Below are positions 11,586-23,101 of a DNA stretch of 64,000 nucleotides, piece after piece. The stretch is from Paraconiothyrium sp. Pb-2020 (Eukaryota > Ascomycota > Dothideomycetes > Pleosporales > Didymosphaeriaceae). How positions within the stretch are numbered: position 1 is the stretch's first letter; the number at the start of each line of letters is the position of its first letter. The position numbers were made by a program, and so were the translations under genes. The notes beneath the pieces were generated by a model. The model had not been told where the DNA came from, searched no databases, and saw only the letters and a program-made list of their open reading frames with translations. The stretch is from NCBI GenBank assembly GCA_022419385.1, contig JAJUBI010000004.1:2461286-2525285 (forward strand), read 5' to 3'.

Positions 11586-12162
11586 TTATTTCGGATCATG
11601 AGCCAAAACCTCAATTTCAACTCTCATATCGTCCTCGCCCAACCTCTGCACGCCCACACACGTCCAGATTGGCGAGTGACCCGGCATCCACTTCTTGAAC
11701 CCCGCCACCATCGCCTCAAGCGCCTCATTGTTTAATGGCACGTGATAGCTGTTTACCCGGAAGACTTGCTCCCAGCCTTTGCCGCCGGCATCGCGCATGT
11801 TCAGGTCGACGTTGGCGAAGGCTTGCTCGATTTGCTTGTTGATTTCGCGGTAGATCTCGCCAGTTTGGGGGTCCCAACCGCCTAAGAGCGATTTTAGGAA
11901 AGTGTCTAGGAGAATTGCAGGGAGAGTACGGAGGGCTACCTTGTCCGGAGCATTCAATGCGGTCACCAACTCTTACGGCTTGCTGATAGCCATAGCGCTC
12001 GAGGTTTCGTTCGCCGACGCCTTTGTAACTGATACAAGGTATTAGAACATTGCTATCATGGCGATGCACGCTTGGATAGCACGTACGCGGAGTATTGAAG
12101 GTGCGACATTCTTGAGGGTGAAGTCTGGCAAAGTTGAAGCAGTCCTTTAAGAATGCGGGCAT
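11586..12162 (-). CDS. RidA/YjgF/UK114-family protein
   Basis: Exons 12162-11940 and 11881-11586 join across a 58-bp intron. The splice recreates the conserved SGQGGWDP block, and the product is 172 residues. Family hallmarks are the N-terminal YKGVGERN and QAVRVGDRIE segments, then INKQIEQAFANVD, AGGKGW, FRVNSYHVP and the C-terminal VEIEVLAHDP. RidA proteins form trimers that hydrolyse reactive enamine/imine intermediates from amino-acid metabolism; fungal members of this subgroup are poorly studied. The first 45 residues (from ATG at 12162) are unlike the family and may hide an unrecognised intron or alternative start, because a GTACGT donor-like sequence lies at about 12086. The core assignment is secure. 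Confidence 0.85.
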
Positions 12163-14952
12163 TGTTATTTACCCCTCACATACAGAACACTTTTCTTCAC
12201 GTGGTCGACAATGGAACTTTATTGTTGTTCGCTACTGCAACTTCACGTCATCGCTTTGAAATACATCGGCGTGCACTGTGGGGAATGCGGAACTCATGTT
12301 CCTCTGCAAGACCGGGTACGATCTCACTTGGCCTCGAGCGTTCAGATCTCGTAAAGAGCATTACAAAGGCTTCTGTTGGTCTCGATGACAGGTGGTAGAA
12401 TGATGCTGAGTAACAATAACCCCTCTTCTAGCATCCAATGGAACCCTAAGCCTGCTGTCGGAGTCGGACCGTGTTGATGTGGTACCCCGCTTCGAACCAA
12501 CATCTTTCAAAGACTTCTTTCGGACTTGTTGACTTGGCGATATTCGCAACCTTTCTTGCCTCCCTTCGCAGTTTCGTAAGCAGAGGTACCACGTGAGGAG
12601 CTCCGTCGGAAACGGCCCGATGATCCTACAAACCTATCGGCCCTACATTCACAACCCCACGCGGCCACACACGCCCAAAACACGTCCGCAACGCGTCGCT
12701 TCCATCGCCGGCCCACGCCTCCCATCTTCTCGCCCTCCAACACAATCTCGCTAGTCGCGCCCAGGCATATGCCGCTGTAATATGGAAATCATGCACGCAT
12801 GGGAGTCTAAGCAGGGCTGCAAATTCATGCGCGTGGGTGTTGACGCGGGCAAAGAGGGTGGATCGTGACGTGTGCGCTGCTGCGAGTCATTGTTCAGGTA
12901 CGCGAAGACACTTGCGGAAGGCACGTGCGCTGGGCGGTCGTTGCGTGCAGTGGGCAAGCACCGGTTCAGGAAGCCCGGTAGACGTCAAGCCCACAAGCAG
13001 CGCCGTCGCTCGCTCGTGTAGAGCGCTTGACTCGGCAGCCTTCCACTCGCCATCCGGGTCCTGGGACCTGCACCTGCACCGGAAACTCGGACCCTCCGCT
13101 GAGATCGGCACTAGATCCATATCACCCCTGCCCCTTCTATATGGCTTCCGACGACTTCAGCTCCCCTGACCTCAGGCATTCATGCGGAAGCCAGGCATCT
13201 GCTCGCCCGAACAACGACCCTGGGACCCAGCAGCCTGGCCTTGGTATCCACGCTCTGGCCTGACTTCCATGGCGCATGAACTTCATCTCCAGGCACCGCG
13301 AAGGCACCGCGCGGTTCGCAAGCTCACTGGCCAGACGTTCAAGGGGACACAAGCCATGCAATCCGACGGTCTGACAAATACCGAGACGGACGGTCCGGCA
13401 TTGAGCGGAGGATATGCATCGTGTCCGCGTTCGCATTGCGGCTCTGCTGGCAATCTCAACATATGAGTGTCAGGCAGCACATGAGCAGGGAGAAAAGCGA
13501 CTCTGTCGAAATGCAGGCAGGGTGTGCTCAAACTTGACACCTCGCTCGCTTGCGCATGTGCGAGAAGGCAGTGGGATTAAGCTTTGATCGGCGAACTGCA
13601 GTAACATGCCTGATAAGGGGGGAATCGGCGACGGGACAGATGCGGCGCCACAGAACTGGGGGATGTGGCGTCACACCACCGATTCAACAGCCCTGACTAA
13701 AAATACCTCACCCGTGCGTGCTGCAGCGGCAATGCAGGTAGACCTGTCGACCTGTCAGATATCAAAAGCTGCAGTCGTTCTGACTCGTAGTCGGCAGCGC
13801 TTTTGATTCGTGGAAGAGTTCCCTTCAATTAGCGCACCATATAGAGAAGAGTGCTGTGGTTCTTCCTGCCTAACGCAGTTTCCTGGAAAGCCTCAGGATA
13901 CGGTTCCAAGATGAAGAAGTGGTTTTGTAAGCGCTTTAGGCCAATATTTGTAGAATGCGGGTCTGTTTAGCTGGTGAAATGGGTCCACGGAATATTCTCC
14001 AGATTACTCTAGGGCAAAGTCTCCCATAACTGATATAGTGACTGCTATTGACAAGATCACTGGCATTCAAAAAACAGCCATCATGGTGTAGAATAGACGC
14101 GAGCGCCCATACAGCGCTTGAGCGGTACCTTGGTACGTCGTGTTTCACGTGCTACACGTGCGACGAGTCATGTAAGAGACTTGTAGCGCTAGTCTGAGAA
14201 CGCCCAAAACAGTTTGTAGGGGGAGGCGCTTCGTATTAAGTAAAAAACTCCAGAGACCAAGTCACACGGCTGTGAATGGTTTGCAGTGTTTGGAAGCGTC
14301 CCTCTACCAAGCTGTCTGCACATGTACATGTACTGGCTTTGGTCGTTTCTTCACGATGGAAAGCTCTGGATGTTTTATACTTTGCCTGTATTATGGTGAG
14401 GGCCGAAGCCTGACTGCTGCGCGTTGCCTTTAGCCAGGGCTGTCGTGACTGTGGAGCTCATTGGCCTCAGTCCCTCATAGCGTGCTGGCCTCGGGCACAA
14501 GGTACGGGACCACGATCCTGAGGCAACACCTGCCTCAAAAGATTAGGGGCGCATAACAACGAGCCGCGCGCCAAGCGACCAGCCTGCACTCCTCGAAGTC
14601 ACATCACACCTCTGTATCAGATCTCTGACAAGTCACTGCGAGGTACGATCGTCAAGGGTGGCACTTATCGGCCAAGTCAATTTTCAATTGTTTTTGCTGC
14701 CTTTGGTGTTGCCACATCGCTAATACAAATGCACCCTTGGTGTTTTAATTCTGAAGTAATTGAGACCAGCCGAAATACTCCTTGGCCAGGGCGAGTGTTG
14801 GCGACTAATCGTCTGTGACCGACACAGGCCCACTGCCACCAACAAATCGCACTAAAGGAGTAAGGTAAAATAGGAGTTAACGAAAGTTAGAAGAAAATTC
14901 GTCCAGAAGCTGAAAGAGGAAATGCGTCCGAAGTAGCCACCAAAGATCTAGT
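12163..14952. other. Long intergenic region, no gene seen
   Basis: About 2.8 kb without a convincing gene. Open frames on both strands are short, overlap each other and lack plausible splice extensions or recognisable motifs. It probably contains regulatory sequence for the Myb-like gene and untranslated regions. Nothing else is supported. Confidence 0.5.
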
Positions 14953-15960
14953 CTATTGAGCGCGGGGATGCTTGTCTTCCGTCAACAGGCTAGCAATGGG
15001 CATGTTGTCCCGAGGAGCAGAGCTCCAAGTGCCAGCTCTGGGTCGGCCAACGGAGGGGACGGGCATAGGTAGCATGTAAGGCATGCGCTCGGGAGCCGAA
15101 ACGCCGCTGATGTTCAGGGCGCCAAAGTGTTTACCGGCATCGCTGCTGATCGGCGAGGCGTAGGCGAAGGGGGAAGGTTTCAGCACAGGGTTATGCATCA
15201 TGCTGCCATCGGGAGAAGCATCCGGAGTGGGTGGGCGGACCGCGTTCGAACCGGAACGCCAAATCTCCTCAAGCTGAGCCGGGGAAACGTCAGCGCCGTA
15301 GTCGGCAGCAATGGTAGCCCAGAAGTGTTGACGGCGGGCTTCGTAGATGGCACGAAGACGGTCAGTATCGACAACCTTGGGCTGGTGTGCCACACCAGTG
15401 TTGATGCGGAGCGCGTTGTGGGGCTCAGGGGACTCTCGGGGAGTCATGGGACGCGGCTTAGGAAGGAGAATCTTATGCTGGTTGCGGCCGGGAGAGGTGC
15501 CAATTGAAGCGGTCCTGATGTGTGGGCTGCCGCCGGTGTAGCTCATGGGCGAGCCGTGGCGGGACGATGGAGAGTACTCATCATTGTCCACTGCCATTGA
15601 ATAAGCCAGAGACTGGCCGGCGGAGCTGCAAGAAGTCGACGAAGAAACAGATGAGGTGCGCTTACGGCGATGGCTACCGTGCGACAACTGGTGGTAATGC
15701 AGACGGCATGCCAACTCAGTCTTCTTGAGATGTGCAGCAATGTGCTTGTAAGGCATCTTTTGCATGCGGGTCTGCAGAAGGTAGTTTTCCTGGTATCTGT
15801 TAGAAAATGCCGGTACTGATGAGAGAGGGAGAATTACCTCTTCTTCGGACCATGACCTGTTGCCACCGGAAGACATCTTGCGTGCTCGGAGGCTGGAGCT
15901 GGGAGAGTGTGTGTCCATCTCAGCAAGCGGCGAGAGGATCTGAGGCTGATGGTGAAGCAT
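14953..15960 (-). CDS. Myb/SANT-like DNA-binding protein
   Basis: Exons 15960-15838 and 15789-14953 join across a 48-bp intron. This turns a read-through frame into RSWSEEE followed by ENYLLQTRMQKMPYKHIAA, a Myb/SANT-type helix set containing a Trp (WSEEE) and a basic recognition helix (KKTELACRLHYHQLSHG). The product is 319 residues. The rest is Ser/Pro-rich and disordered, with a second conserved patch near the middle (LRAIYEARRQHFWATIAADYG) that resembles a second SANT-like helix pair. A nuclear transcription factor is expected; its target is unknown. It is the first of three Myb/SANT-type genes within 8 kb. Methionines at codons 15 and 29 are alternative starts. Confidence 0.78.
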   Translation of the reverse strand: MLHHQPQILSPLAEMDTHSPSSSLRARKMSSGGNRSWSEEEVILPLSSVPAFSNRYQENYLLQTRMQKMPYKHIAAHLKKTELACRLHYHQLSHGSHRRKRTSSVSSSTSCSSAGQSLAYSMAVDNDEYSPSSRHGSPMSYTGGSPHIRTASIGTSPGRNQHKILLPKPRPMTPRESPEPHNALRINTGVAHQPKVVDTDRLRAIYEARRQHFWATIAADYGADVSPAQLEEIWRSGSNAVRPPTPDASPDGSMMHNPVLKPSPFAYASPISSDAGKHFGALNISGVSAPERMPYMLPMPVPSVGRPRAGTWSSAPRDNMPIASLLTEDKHPRAQ

Positions 15961-18178
15961 GTTGCGTGTGTATGTGAATGTTATGTCGTGAGTGTTTGTG
16001 TAGGGAGTGGTGAATTGAGTGAGGATATCGTGAATTCGTCGTAGTATTGTCTTGCGGTTGTCGTCGAGGCTGGCTCGTGAAAGAATGTATTACAAGTGTG
16101 TAGGCCCACACAGAGTAATTGCTCAGCAATGTGAATTAAAGAGTGTAAGGCAGCCCAACCAGTGGGGAGTAAAAGAAAGTAATTACAAGGCTGCTAAGAG
16201 AAAACAAAGACGACCCGTTGGAACAGTTGCGGTTGACGCCTGGAAATCTTGGGGCATCCGTCATGATATACAGTTGGGACAGTGACAAGAAACGCACCGT
16301 TCCCGGGCCAGCAGGCGGCATGGCTGATTGGAGTGGCAGGTTCTGATGTTAGCAGCGTTTTCAAACCCCAATCCTGCAGCTACGTTTTGATCGTCGTCAT
16401 GGTGGATGTCGGCGTTCGACGCCCAAATGTTTGGAAAACCCTTGACACGAGACATGCTAAGCTTGAAAGGGATGGGACGACAGTTTGAACGAGATCTGGA
16501 CGTCGGAGCGACAGACCAAAATGCATGAATGAGCCACACGTTTGGGGAATAGCAGAGGCAGTTTCAAAACTCGGCGCGTTAGAGCGGGGGACGTGCGGCC
16601 GTGCTGGCGAAGCGAGACGTTTGACAGAGTGTTTAAGGGAGTAAACAAGCTCACCCGGAGGTCCGTCAACCACGGGCGCTAACTGAAAAGAAGGGGTGAC
16701 AGGCGCCGGGGGGAGCCGTGCGCAGAAAGGTTAATCGTGTTCGAGAGCGACAGCCTGCACAGAGAAGAACTGAACTGCAGCGCAGACAACTCGGGCAAGA
16801 TGCGCGTGGAGAAGGAGCAAAGTGAAGCTGAGGACCAAAACGCTACGTAGCCACGATGACCACGCGTACAACGAGGCATTGCAGACGCTGTGAGACGCGC
16901 GAAACAAAGACACTCGGAAGCGCTGCGATCCGCCTGGAGCATGACGATAGCAGTGTTCCGTCCCAGCTGTTCCATGACAGCTACCCATAGCCAGGCCGGC
17001 GGCGGTGAGTTGGAGATGTGGCAGTTGAGCGGTTCGCTCAGCCACCTGAGACGCGAGCGCTACCTTCACTGTTTGAGGGATGCTTGGCGGCTCGAAACGC
17101 ACAGCGTGGAGGAGAAGTTGATAAGAGCGGGCGCCCCGCCGCGGGGCAGAGGTGGAAACAGCACTGCTTGTCGTCCATGTTCAGTAGCGCAGGCAGCATC
17201 TTGTTGTGTCGTGCGGAGCGGGCGCCTGCGGTCAAGGACGGCGACCTCTCTCCTCTCGCAGACGCAGGGTACGGCGGCACAGGGTCTGGCTGAATTCTGG
17301 CAGCGGAGGCAGCTGGATAATTAGATGCAATTTCGATACGGGCGACTTAATTGGTGGCCGTGGAGTTGTCGCGATGCTCACGGCGACGTGGTGTGGTTGT
17401 AGTGCACGACAGTGAGTGTTGGCGGCCTGGTGCCTTCCCACACCGATGACTATTGGCAGGTGCAAGTCACTGGGGGAAGCGGCGACCGGTGCACGCGCCA
17501 CTCAGACCCGCGGCCTCGCAAGTCTCCTCAACACCAAAGATGCCCCCGTCACGCCTCCGCTAGTCTGCGACCGCCTGTGTGCGTGGCTGGAGCGCGACCT
17601 TGGGACTGTCTGCGCCCGAGGTCGCGGTCTCGATCCTCCGCTGCAGGCTCCTTCGTACCCAGAAGGGCTTCGGACCCCGCCTTGCTGTTGGTCTACTTCA
17701 TGCACGAGGTTGTCACGCGCGGTCTGCACCCCGCTTGCTTTGTCGTCGCGACTGAAAAGCCACCTAATTCATACAGGAGGAGGCTACCCCGCTTTCTCCT
17801 CTGCCGTGTCCTGCCATGTATAGAGACTCCCTCCTCCATACCACCCACACCACGGTCGAGGTACCAGGTACTTGACGTATACTCTGGCTGGCCGGCATCT
17901 GGCTAAGAACCCCAAGTATCCTGGTCGTCCTCCACAGCCATGCTTCCTGCTCTATCCTCATTCGCCCGCCTTCAGCCAGCCTGACCCTTTTGTATCTCCA
18001 TGTACTGATCAGCGCTCGCTCCGGGGCGCGATCTGCCTGTGAATATCATGATGATCAACTCCCTTCACGCACCTACTTGTCCTCCCTTCTGAGTGCGGGT
18101 CTGCCTTTCCAGCTGGAGCATGACCTTGCTACGTAGGCTCATTGTAACCCCCAAATTACGCTGCTAGAGCTGCGCATC
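15961..18178. other. Intergenic region between two Myb-like genes
   Basis: A 2.2-kb stretch between divergently transcribed Myb-like genes. The open frames seen are short and mutually overlapping, without recognisable domains. Both upstream control regions must lie here. The part just before 18179 is C/T-rich, as is common in fungal promoters. Confidence 0.5.
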
Positions 18179-19199
18179 ATGTCGTGAGTCTACTTTAAAA
18201 CACAGCTGTACCTGCCCTCACCTGGTCTGAGCTCTGTGTACTGCATGCTCACTTCACCTTCACCTCCACCTCCACCTTGAGTTCGCTGACCTCGTACGCG
18301 CTGCGTCCCACAGCACCTCACCGGCCTCCAAACGCAACCTGAAGCCCTCACCCATCGCGGCAAGCACGCAGCAGAACCCCCAGTTCGCCCCTTCCGCCGA
18401 ACCACCCAAGATACAACCCGCATCCACGGCGCCACAAGACTCGTTCGCGTCGGCGACACAAACCTCTTCGCCCGTCAGCGCGCGCAAACGCAAGTCAGTG
18501 AGCCTTAAACACCCGTCCGATCAGATGGCAAATGCTTCGACCATAGCAGGCGCGGCGGAGAATGTCGAGGCTCCGCCTGCCGCCGATGCTGAAGCGCCTG
18601 TGCAGGAGCCCAAGGCGAAGAAGAGCCGCACCAACACGCCATGGACGCCACTGGAGGAGCAGAGGCTGAAGCAGATGAGGGATGCTGGCCACAGCTGGAG
18701 CGAGATTGCGAAGGTATAGACCCAACCAACTGTGCGATACGCACGCAATGTGGCAGACTGCGTTACAGAGAAACGCTGGGCTAATGTGTCCTTTACCCCA
18801 GACTTTTCCGCAGCGAACAGAAGGAAGTGTCAAAAAGCACTGGTACAAGGTATGCTGTCGCTATTGGCCGTCTGGTACTTGTCGCTACTGATCACAAACG
18901 CTGCAGGACATGCACTATGCCGAGTTTGGGGAAGACGAGGTGGGTCATGGCTTGCGTCGCAGGCAACTGATGCATCTCTCAGCGTGTACATGCTAACCAA
19001 ACAGAAACAGAGTGCAGCACTGCTGGCTGCGATCAAGGAGTACGACGCGAACAAGTGGAAGGTCGTCGGCCAAAAAGTTGGCAAGCCAGCAAAGGTGAAT
19101 GGACGCATCCTATGGGCTCCATGATGCGATACAGTGTTGACTGACTGCATGCAGGCTTGCGAGCAGTATGCGAAAGAGCATTTTGGCGGAAGGGCCTGA
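18179..19199 (+). CDS. Two-repeat Myb/SANT DNA-binding protein
   Basis: Six exons give 204 residues: 18179-18183, 18314-18713, 18802-18849, 18907-18939, 19011-19094 and 19155-19199. The first exon is only ATG plus two bases, and the 130-bp first intron has a GTGAGT donor. After a disordered Ser/Pro/Ala-rich N-terminus (residues 1-100) the first Myb-like repeat contains PWTPLEEQRLKQMRDAG, WSEIAKTFPQRTEGSVKKHWYK. The second contains LLAAIKEYDANKWKVVGQKVGKPAKACEQYAKEHF. Splicing at 18802 rebuilds the first repeat exactly, which supports the model. The fourth acceptor has two in-frame choices 6 bp apart (19005 or 19011), adding or removing two residues. A DNA-binding nuclear role is expected. Confidence 0.8.
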
Positions 19200-21973
19200 C
19201 TGATTTGCAAGATTTATGAAGGACAGAACTTGCATCGTTCCGGGTGGTTAACGCGGTGGTTTTACGTATGATACCAATTCCCTTCGATCCTTTCTTTTTC
19301 AGGGCATGGTGTACACAAGAAGCTGTGGGCAGCCGCTCGTCTTGCTAGGGTCTTCGGACACTGTTACCGATGGCGAAGTTCCAGGGGTCTCGGGTCAAAA
19401 AGGGTTCATCACGGCAGCAATCTTCTCTCTTTAGGGATTCCCTACTCTGCTCGGCACCAGGTCATCTTTCGGAGGATTAATTTGGGTACAGAGACGTTTG
19501 CAAGACGTAGCGAGAGGCCTGCTGCGGATCGGAGGCAAACCTGGGGCGAATCTGGGGTATCTGGATGCAGTGTTTCCGGGTCCTGGGATCGCTGTTCGGC
19601 AGTTATTGGTCGAATATATAGCGTTTTTTTCGCCCTTCAAGCCCGTCGCGTTTGTTTCGGATGTATGCGACAACAAGCTTGACAGGCTACATTTGCCGAG
19701 ACAGCCTCTTGCAGTTCGTCGATCCTTTTGCTTTGGGAGCATCGTTTGGCTGTGGCTGCTGCACGTAGCCGACCTCAGTTGCCACAGCCATGGCCGTGGC
19801 TGACTGTTTGCTGCGCCGCCGACGGGTCAGTTTTCGCACGGCTCGTAGGACGAATAAGGCAAATTCATTGTTTCGATGCGCTCGCGTAACGGTCACGGCG
19901 GACGGTTGTCGGCTGCGCCAGACATGGAAGCGAGCCGGAGTTGCGCATGCGGATGGTGGAAGGGTGCCAGGAACAACCACGTCGACGAGGCCGGACGTGC
20001 TGCTGAAGTCGCGCAAGACGCGGTACCGCGGCCAATGTACTTGGCCCGGCCACGCGCAGGGCTCGCGGGTTCGGGCGCGCGTGGGATGGCATGCGGAGCG
20101 AGCTTCGAATCGAGAACGCGCCGTCGCTGAGGCGTGCCGGCATCCATCTCACGTCGACTCCTCAGCCTAAATGGCTAATAGGTACGGGCAGCTGGTCGAG
20201 TAGACATGTCCAGCAGGGCGCGTCCACGCCGGTATCACAACACAGTACGTACCTGGGCCGGGATGGCAAGGAAACCCCGGCCTGTTGAGGGAGGGCGGTC
20301 CACAGGTCGTGCGCAGGTCGGACGCAGGTCGGATTGCGCTCGGTCACGTGCGCTTCGTGACAGGATCCCATGGTGGGCCACCGACGTGGGAGGCATTGTG
20401 TAAGTGCAACATGCAACACAGAGCGTGCCTCTGCGCTGAGCTGCTGCGCGCGACATGCTCTTCATCTGGTCTACTCGCACTATGCAGTCGAATGAATGCG
20501 GGCGAGCACACCCTCGACGCCAAGACTCCACCAGCCACTCGCCTGAGACCCGCGCCTCGCTTCGGCCTCTCTACACAGTACACTGCTTCACCTCGTCGTT
20601 ATGTGAAACCATCCAATACTTTGTGCAGTGCCCATCTGTTCATCTCCCGTTGCCACCACGTTGCTATTGTTGTAGCCTTCTTACGCTGTAGCGCCTTCGT
20701 GCGTCATAACCCTTCGCGTCGACCGTCGATCTGACGGCCACTATAGGACCGGGGTGCTATATGTAGCGCCTGAAACAGCATTGCATGGGCCGATGATGCC
20801 TGCGTCAGGGAACCACCAGCCCGCCGACGGCTTCCAAGCGGGTGCTACGCTTCCATTGCCGGCATGCCTGCGCTTTCGCGTCGGGAGCTCGCCGCTCAGG
20901 GCATGAAGCCTCTTTAGCATCTCTTAGCATTGCCAGACTTTTGAGGCGTCAGAGTTCGTCACAATCAGGCGCCAACGCATGGCGGCCTCTGAGGGGGTCA
21001 GTAATTCACGAGAGTTGAGCATGACTTCCGCGGACCCGCCCGTCCTGCGCTTCAAGCTCGCCTTCCGCCTGTCATTGCATCAATCTAGCATACGATGGTC
21101 GGCCAGGTGGCGGCGCTGCTTTGGGAACTGCTCATCTTCCCCTGCGCTGGCTAGCCGGTTCGGAACGATCTTTCATGCGCCTACTCCTGGCCACCACGCT
21201 TGGACGCCCAGGATCGCGCGTGCAGCAGAGCAACGGCGCTGGAGATCTTCTCTGTGCATTCTAGAAGGAGGGCCGCGCGACCATGGCCACCCCTCCCCCG
21301 CCACCTGGATTGGACCGTTGTCTTCAATCTTTGCGCCGTCAGCCACTCATAACACGGACCCACGGTGCGGTGTCTGTGTACATGCCCTTGCGAATGCCCT
21401 TGCGAATGCCCTCCAGATCTAGCGCCAATCTGCTGCCCTGGTTGATCACTGCATTGTGCTTGACGTAGAATCCGCTGAGGCTTGCCAGGACCGTCTCGAG
21501 GGAAGGCCCATGTGCCTTTCGTGCTTGGACACAGAGTCCGTGTGGCAATCGCACAGGCTTAGAAGGGACAAGGGCTTTAGAAGGCACAGAAGTGCCCGAA
21601 ATTTCTACAATGCTTGCCCTCCTATCTTGCGTGAGCAACATGTTATAATGCACAGCGCACCCGTCCGTACCTCGAGCACTACTAGTTTCTCCAAGGCTAT
21701 ATTCGGGCATCCCAACGCTTAACACACGCGATAAGATTCTGCTTGCTGATGGCGCGTCCCTCCGGGCCTTACCTGCTACAACATTTGATATAACAAAACA
21801 CGTACCTACCCCGAACGCGTACCTTCGGAGGCGCACCCGCGCACCTCAAACTGGGCATCCTTTCTGGTTCAGGTCTCACTGCGGCGGCCTGCCAGAGCAA
21901 GCTAGCTCTGGTAGTCTCCATGCATATTCGCAACACTGGCGAGTCCTTCCCGAGGCCATTTCCTCGACTACAG
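19200..21973. other. Long intergenic region before the third Myb-like gene
   Basis: About 2.8 kb with no convincing coding gene. It should contain one or more 5' exons of the Myb-like gene that follows, since its first visible exon begins after a splice acceptor at 21973. A short direct repeat (CTTGCGAATGCC, twice in tandem near 21387) is the only structure noted. Confidence 0.45.
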
Positions 21974-23101
21974 CGTGCCAGGCGACTCCGGCGAGGAACA
22001 TTCTATTCCGACGTCAAACGTCGAACATCCACACCATGTCCTCCATCACCCCTACGGAAGCCTGCCTACGGGCTACTACCACCAGCTGCAGCCACATCCG
22101 TCTCAAACGCTTCAGCATGCTGGCGCTCATCATCCCGCGTACACAGATATCGAGGCACATCCACCACTCCATCAGTCGCATCAGCACCTCCTACGCCATC
22201 CCTCCATGTCGCACCCATCCCCTTCCTCTTACGATGTGGGTTATCCGCAAACCCCGCAGCAGGCCGCGCAAAGTCGCAAGCGCAGCCGTGCCGAGGAGCA
22301 CCTTCAGCAATTAGATCTTCCAAATCCTCTGGCGCAACAGCAACCCGATCCTTACGCGCCTGGCTCTATACAAGTCCCGCCATCCCACCCGGGATATTCC
22401 CTTCAGCCATTTCAGCAACATCCGACCCCGCAATCCGCTGCGGCGCCAACCCACCATCACCATCATCTCCCCAACCAAGGCGCTTCCTCTAGCAAGCGCG
22501 TCCGTATGGAGGGCGCACCACCTTCGCCAGCGCAGCCCCATGGGCCTCCCAATGTTGTTGGCCAGGAAGGCATGCCCATGCCAGCTCCACGGCCTCGTGG
22601 CCCCAAGCTCAAGTTCACGCCAGAGGATGACCAGTTACTCGTCGACCTCAAGGAGAAGAAAAACCTCGCTTGGAAGCAGATCGCCGACTTCTTCCCAGGT
22701 CGCAGCTCTGGTACTCTCCAGGTTCGGTATTGCACGAAGCTCAAAGCAAAGACAACTGTCTGGACGGATGAAATGGTGAGTGCTGTCAACTCTGAAACGC
22801 AAGACGTCGAGTCGTGCGCCCACAACGTCGGCGATGCTAACCCAAAGGGGACACACAGGTCCAGAAGCTTCGCACAGCAATGCACGAGTACGAGAACGAT
22901 CGTTGGAGGATCATTGCCTCGAAAGTCGGGAGCGGCTTTTCCCCGGCGGCATGCAGAGACAAGGCGCATGAGTTGGAGACTGGGGAGGTGGTCGAGGATC
23001 CTGAAGACGCTGCATTCACGCAATCGCAGCTTGGCGCACCTGGCTCCAGTGAAGCAGGGCCTTCGTACCAGTCGAACGATCCGAATCCTCCTTACCAATG
23101 A
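21974..23101 (+). CDS. Two-repeat Myb/SANT DNA-binding protein, start not resolved
   Basis: Visible exons are about 21974-22775 and 22859-23101, joined by an 83-bp GTGAGT intron. The open frame begins without an ATG after a good acceptor (CGACTACAG), so an upstream exon with the start codon is likely. The first internal Met is about 78 codons in. The first 200 residues are His/Pro/Gln-rich and disordered, with a basic patch (SRKRSRAEE). Two SANT-like repeats follow: LKFTPEDDQLLVDLKEKKN, WKQIADFFPGRSSGTLQVRY and VQKLRTAMHEYENDRWRIIA, FSPAACRDKAHEL. Layout matches the 18.2-kb gene, so the two may be distant paralogues. A nuclear transcription factor is expected. Confidence 0.75.

Noticed and set aside
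12837..13540. Overlapping frames of about 100 codons on both strands
   Set aside because: Similar-length frames on opposite strands with no splice continuity indicate GC-driven chance frames.
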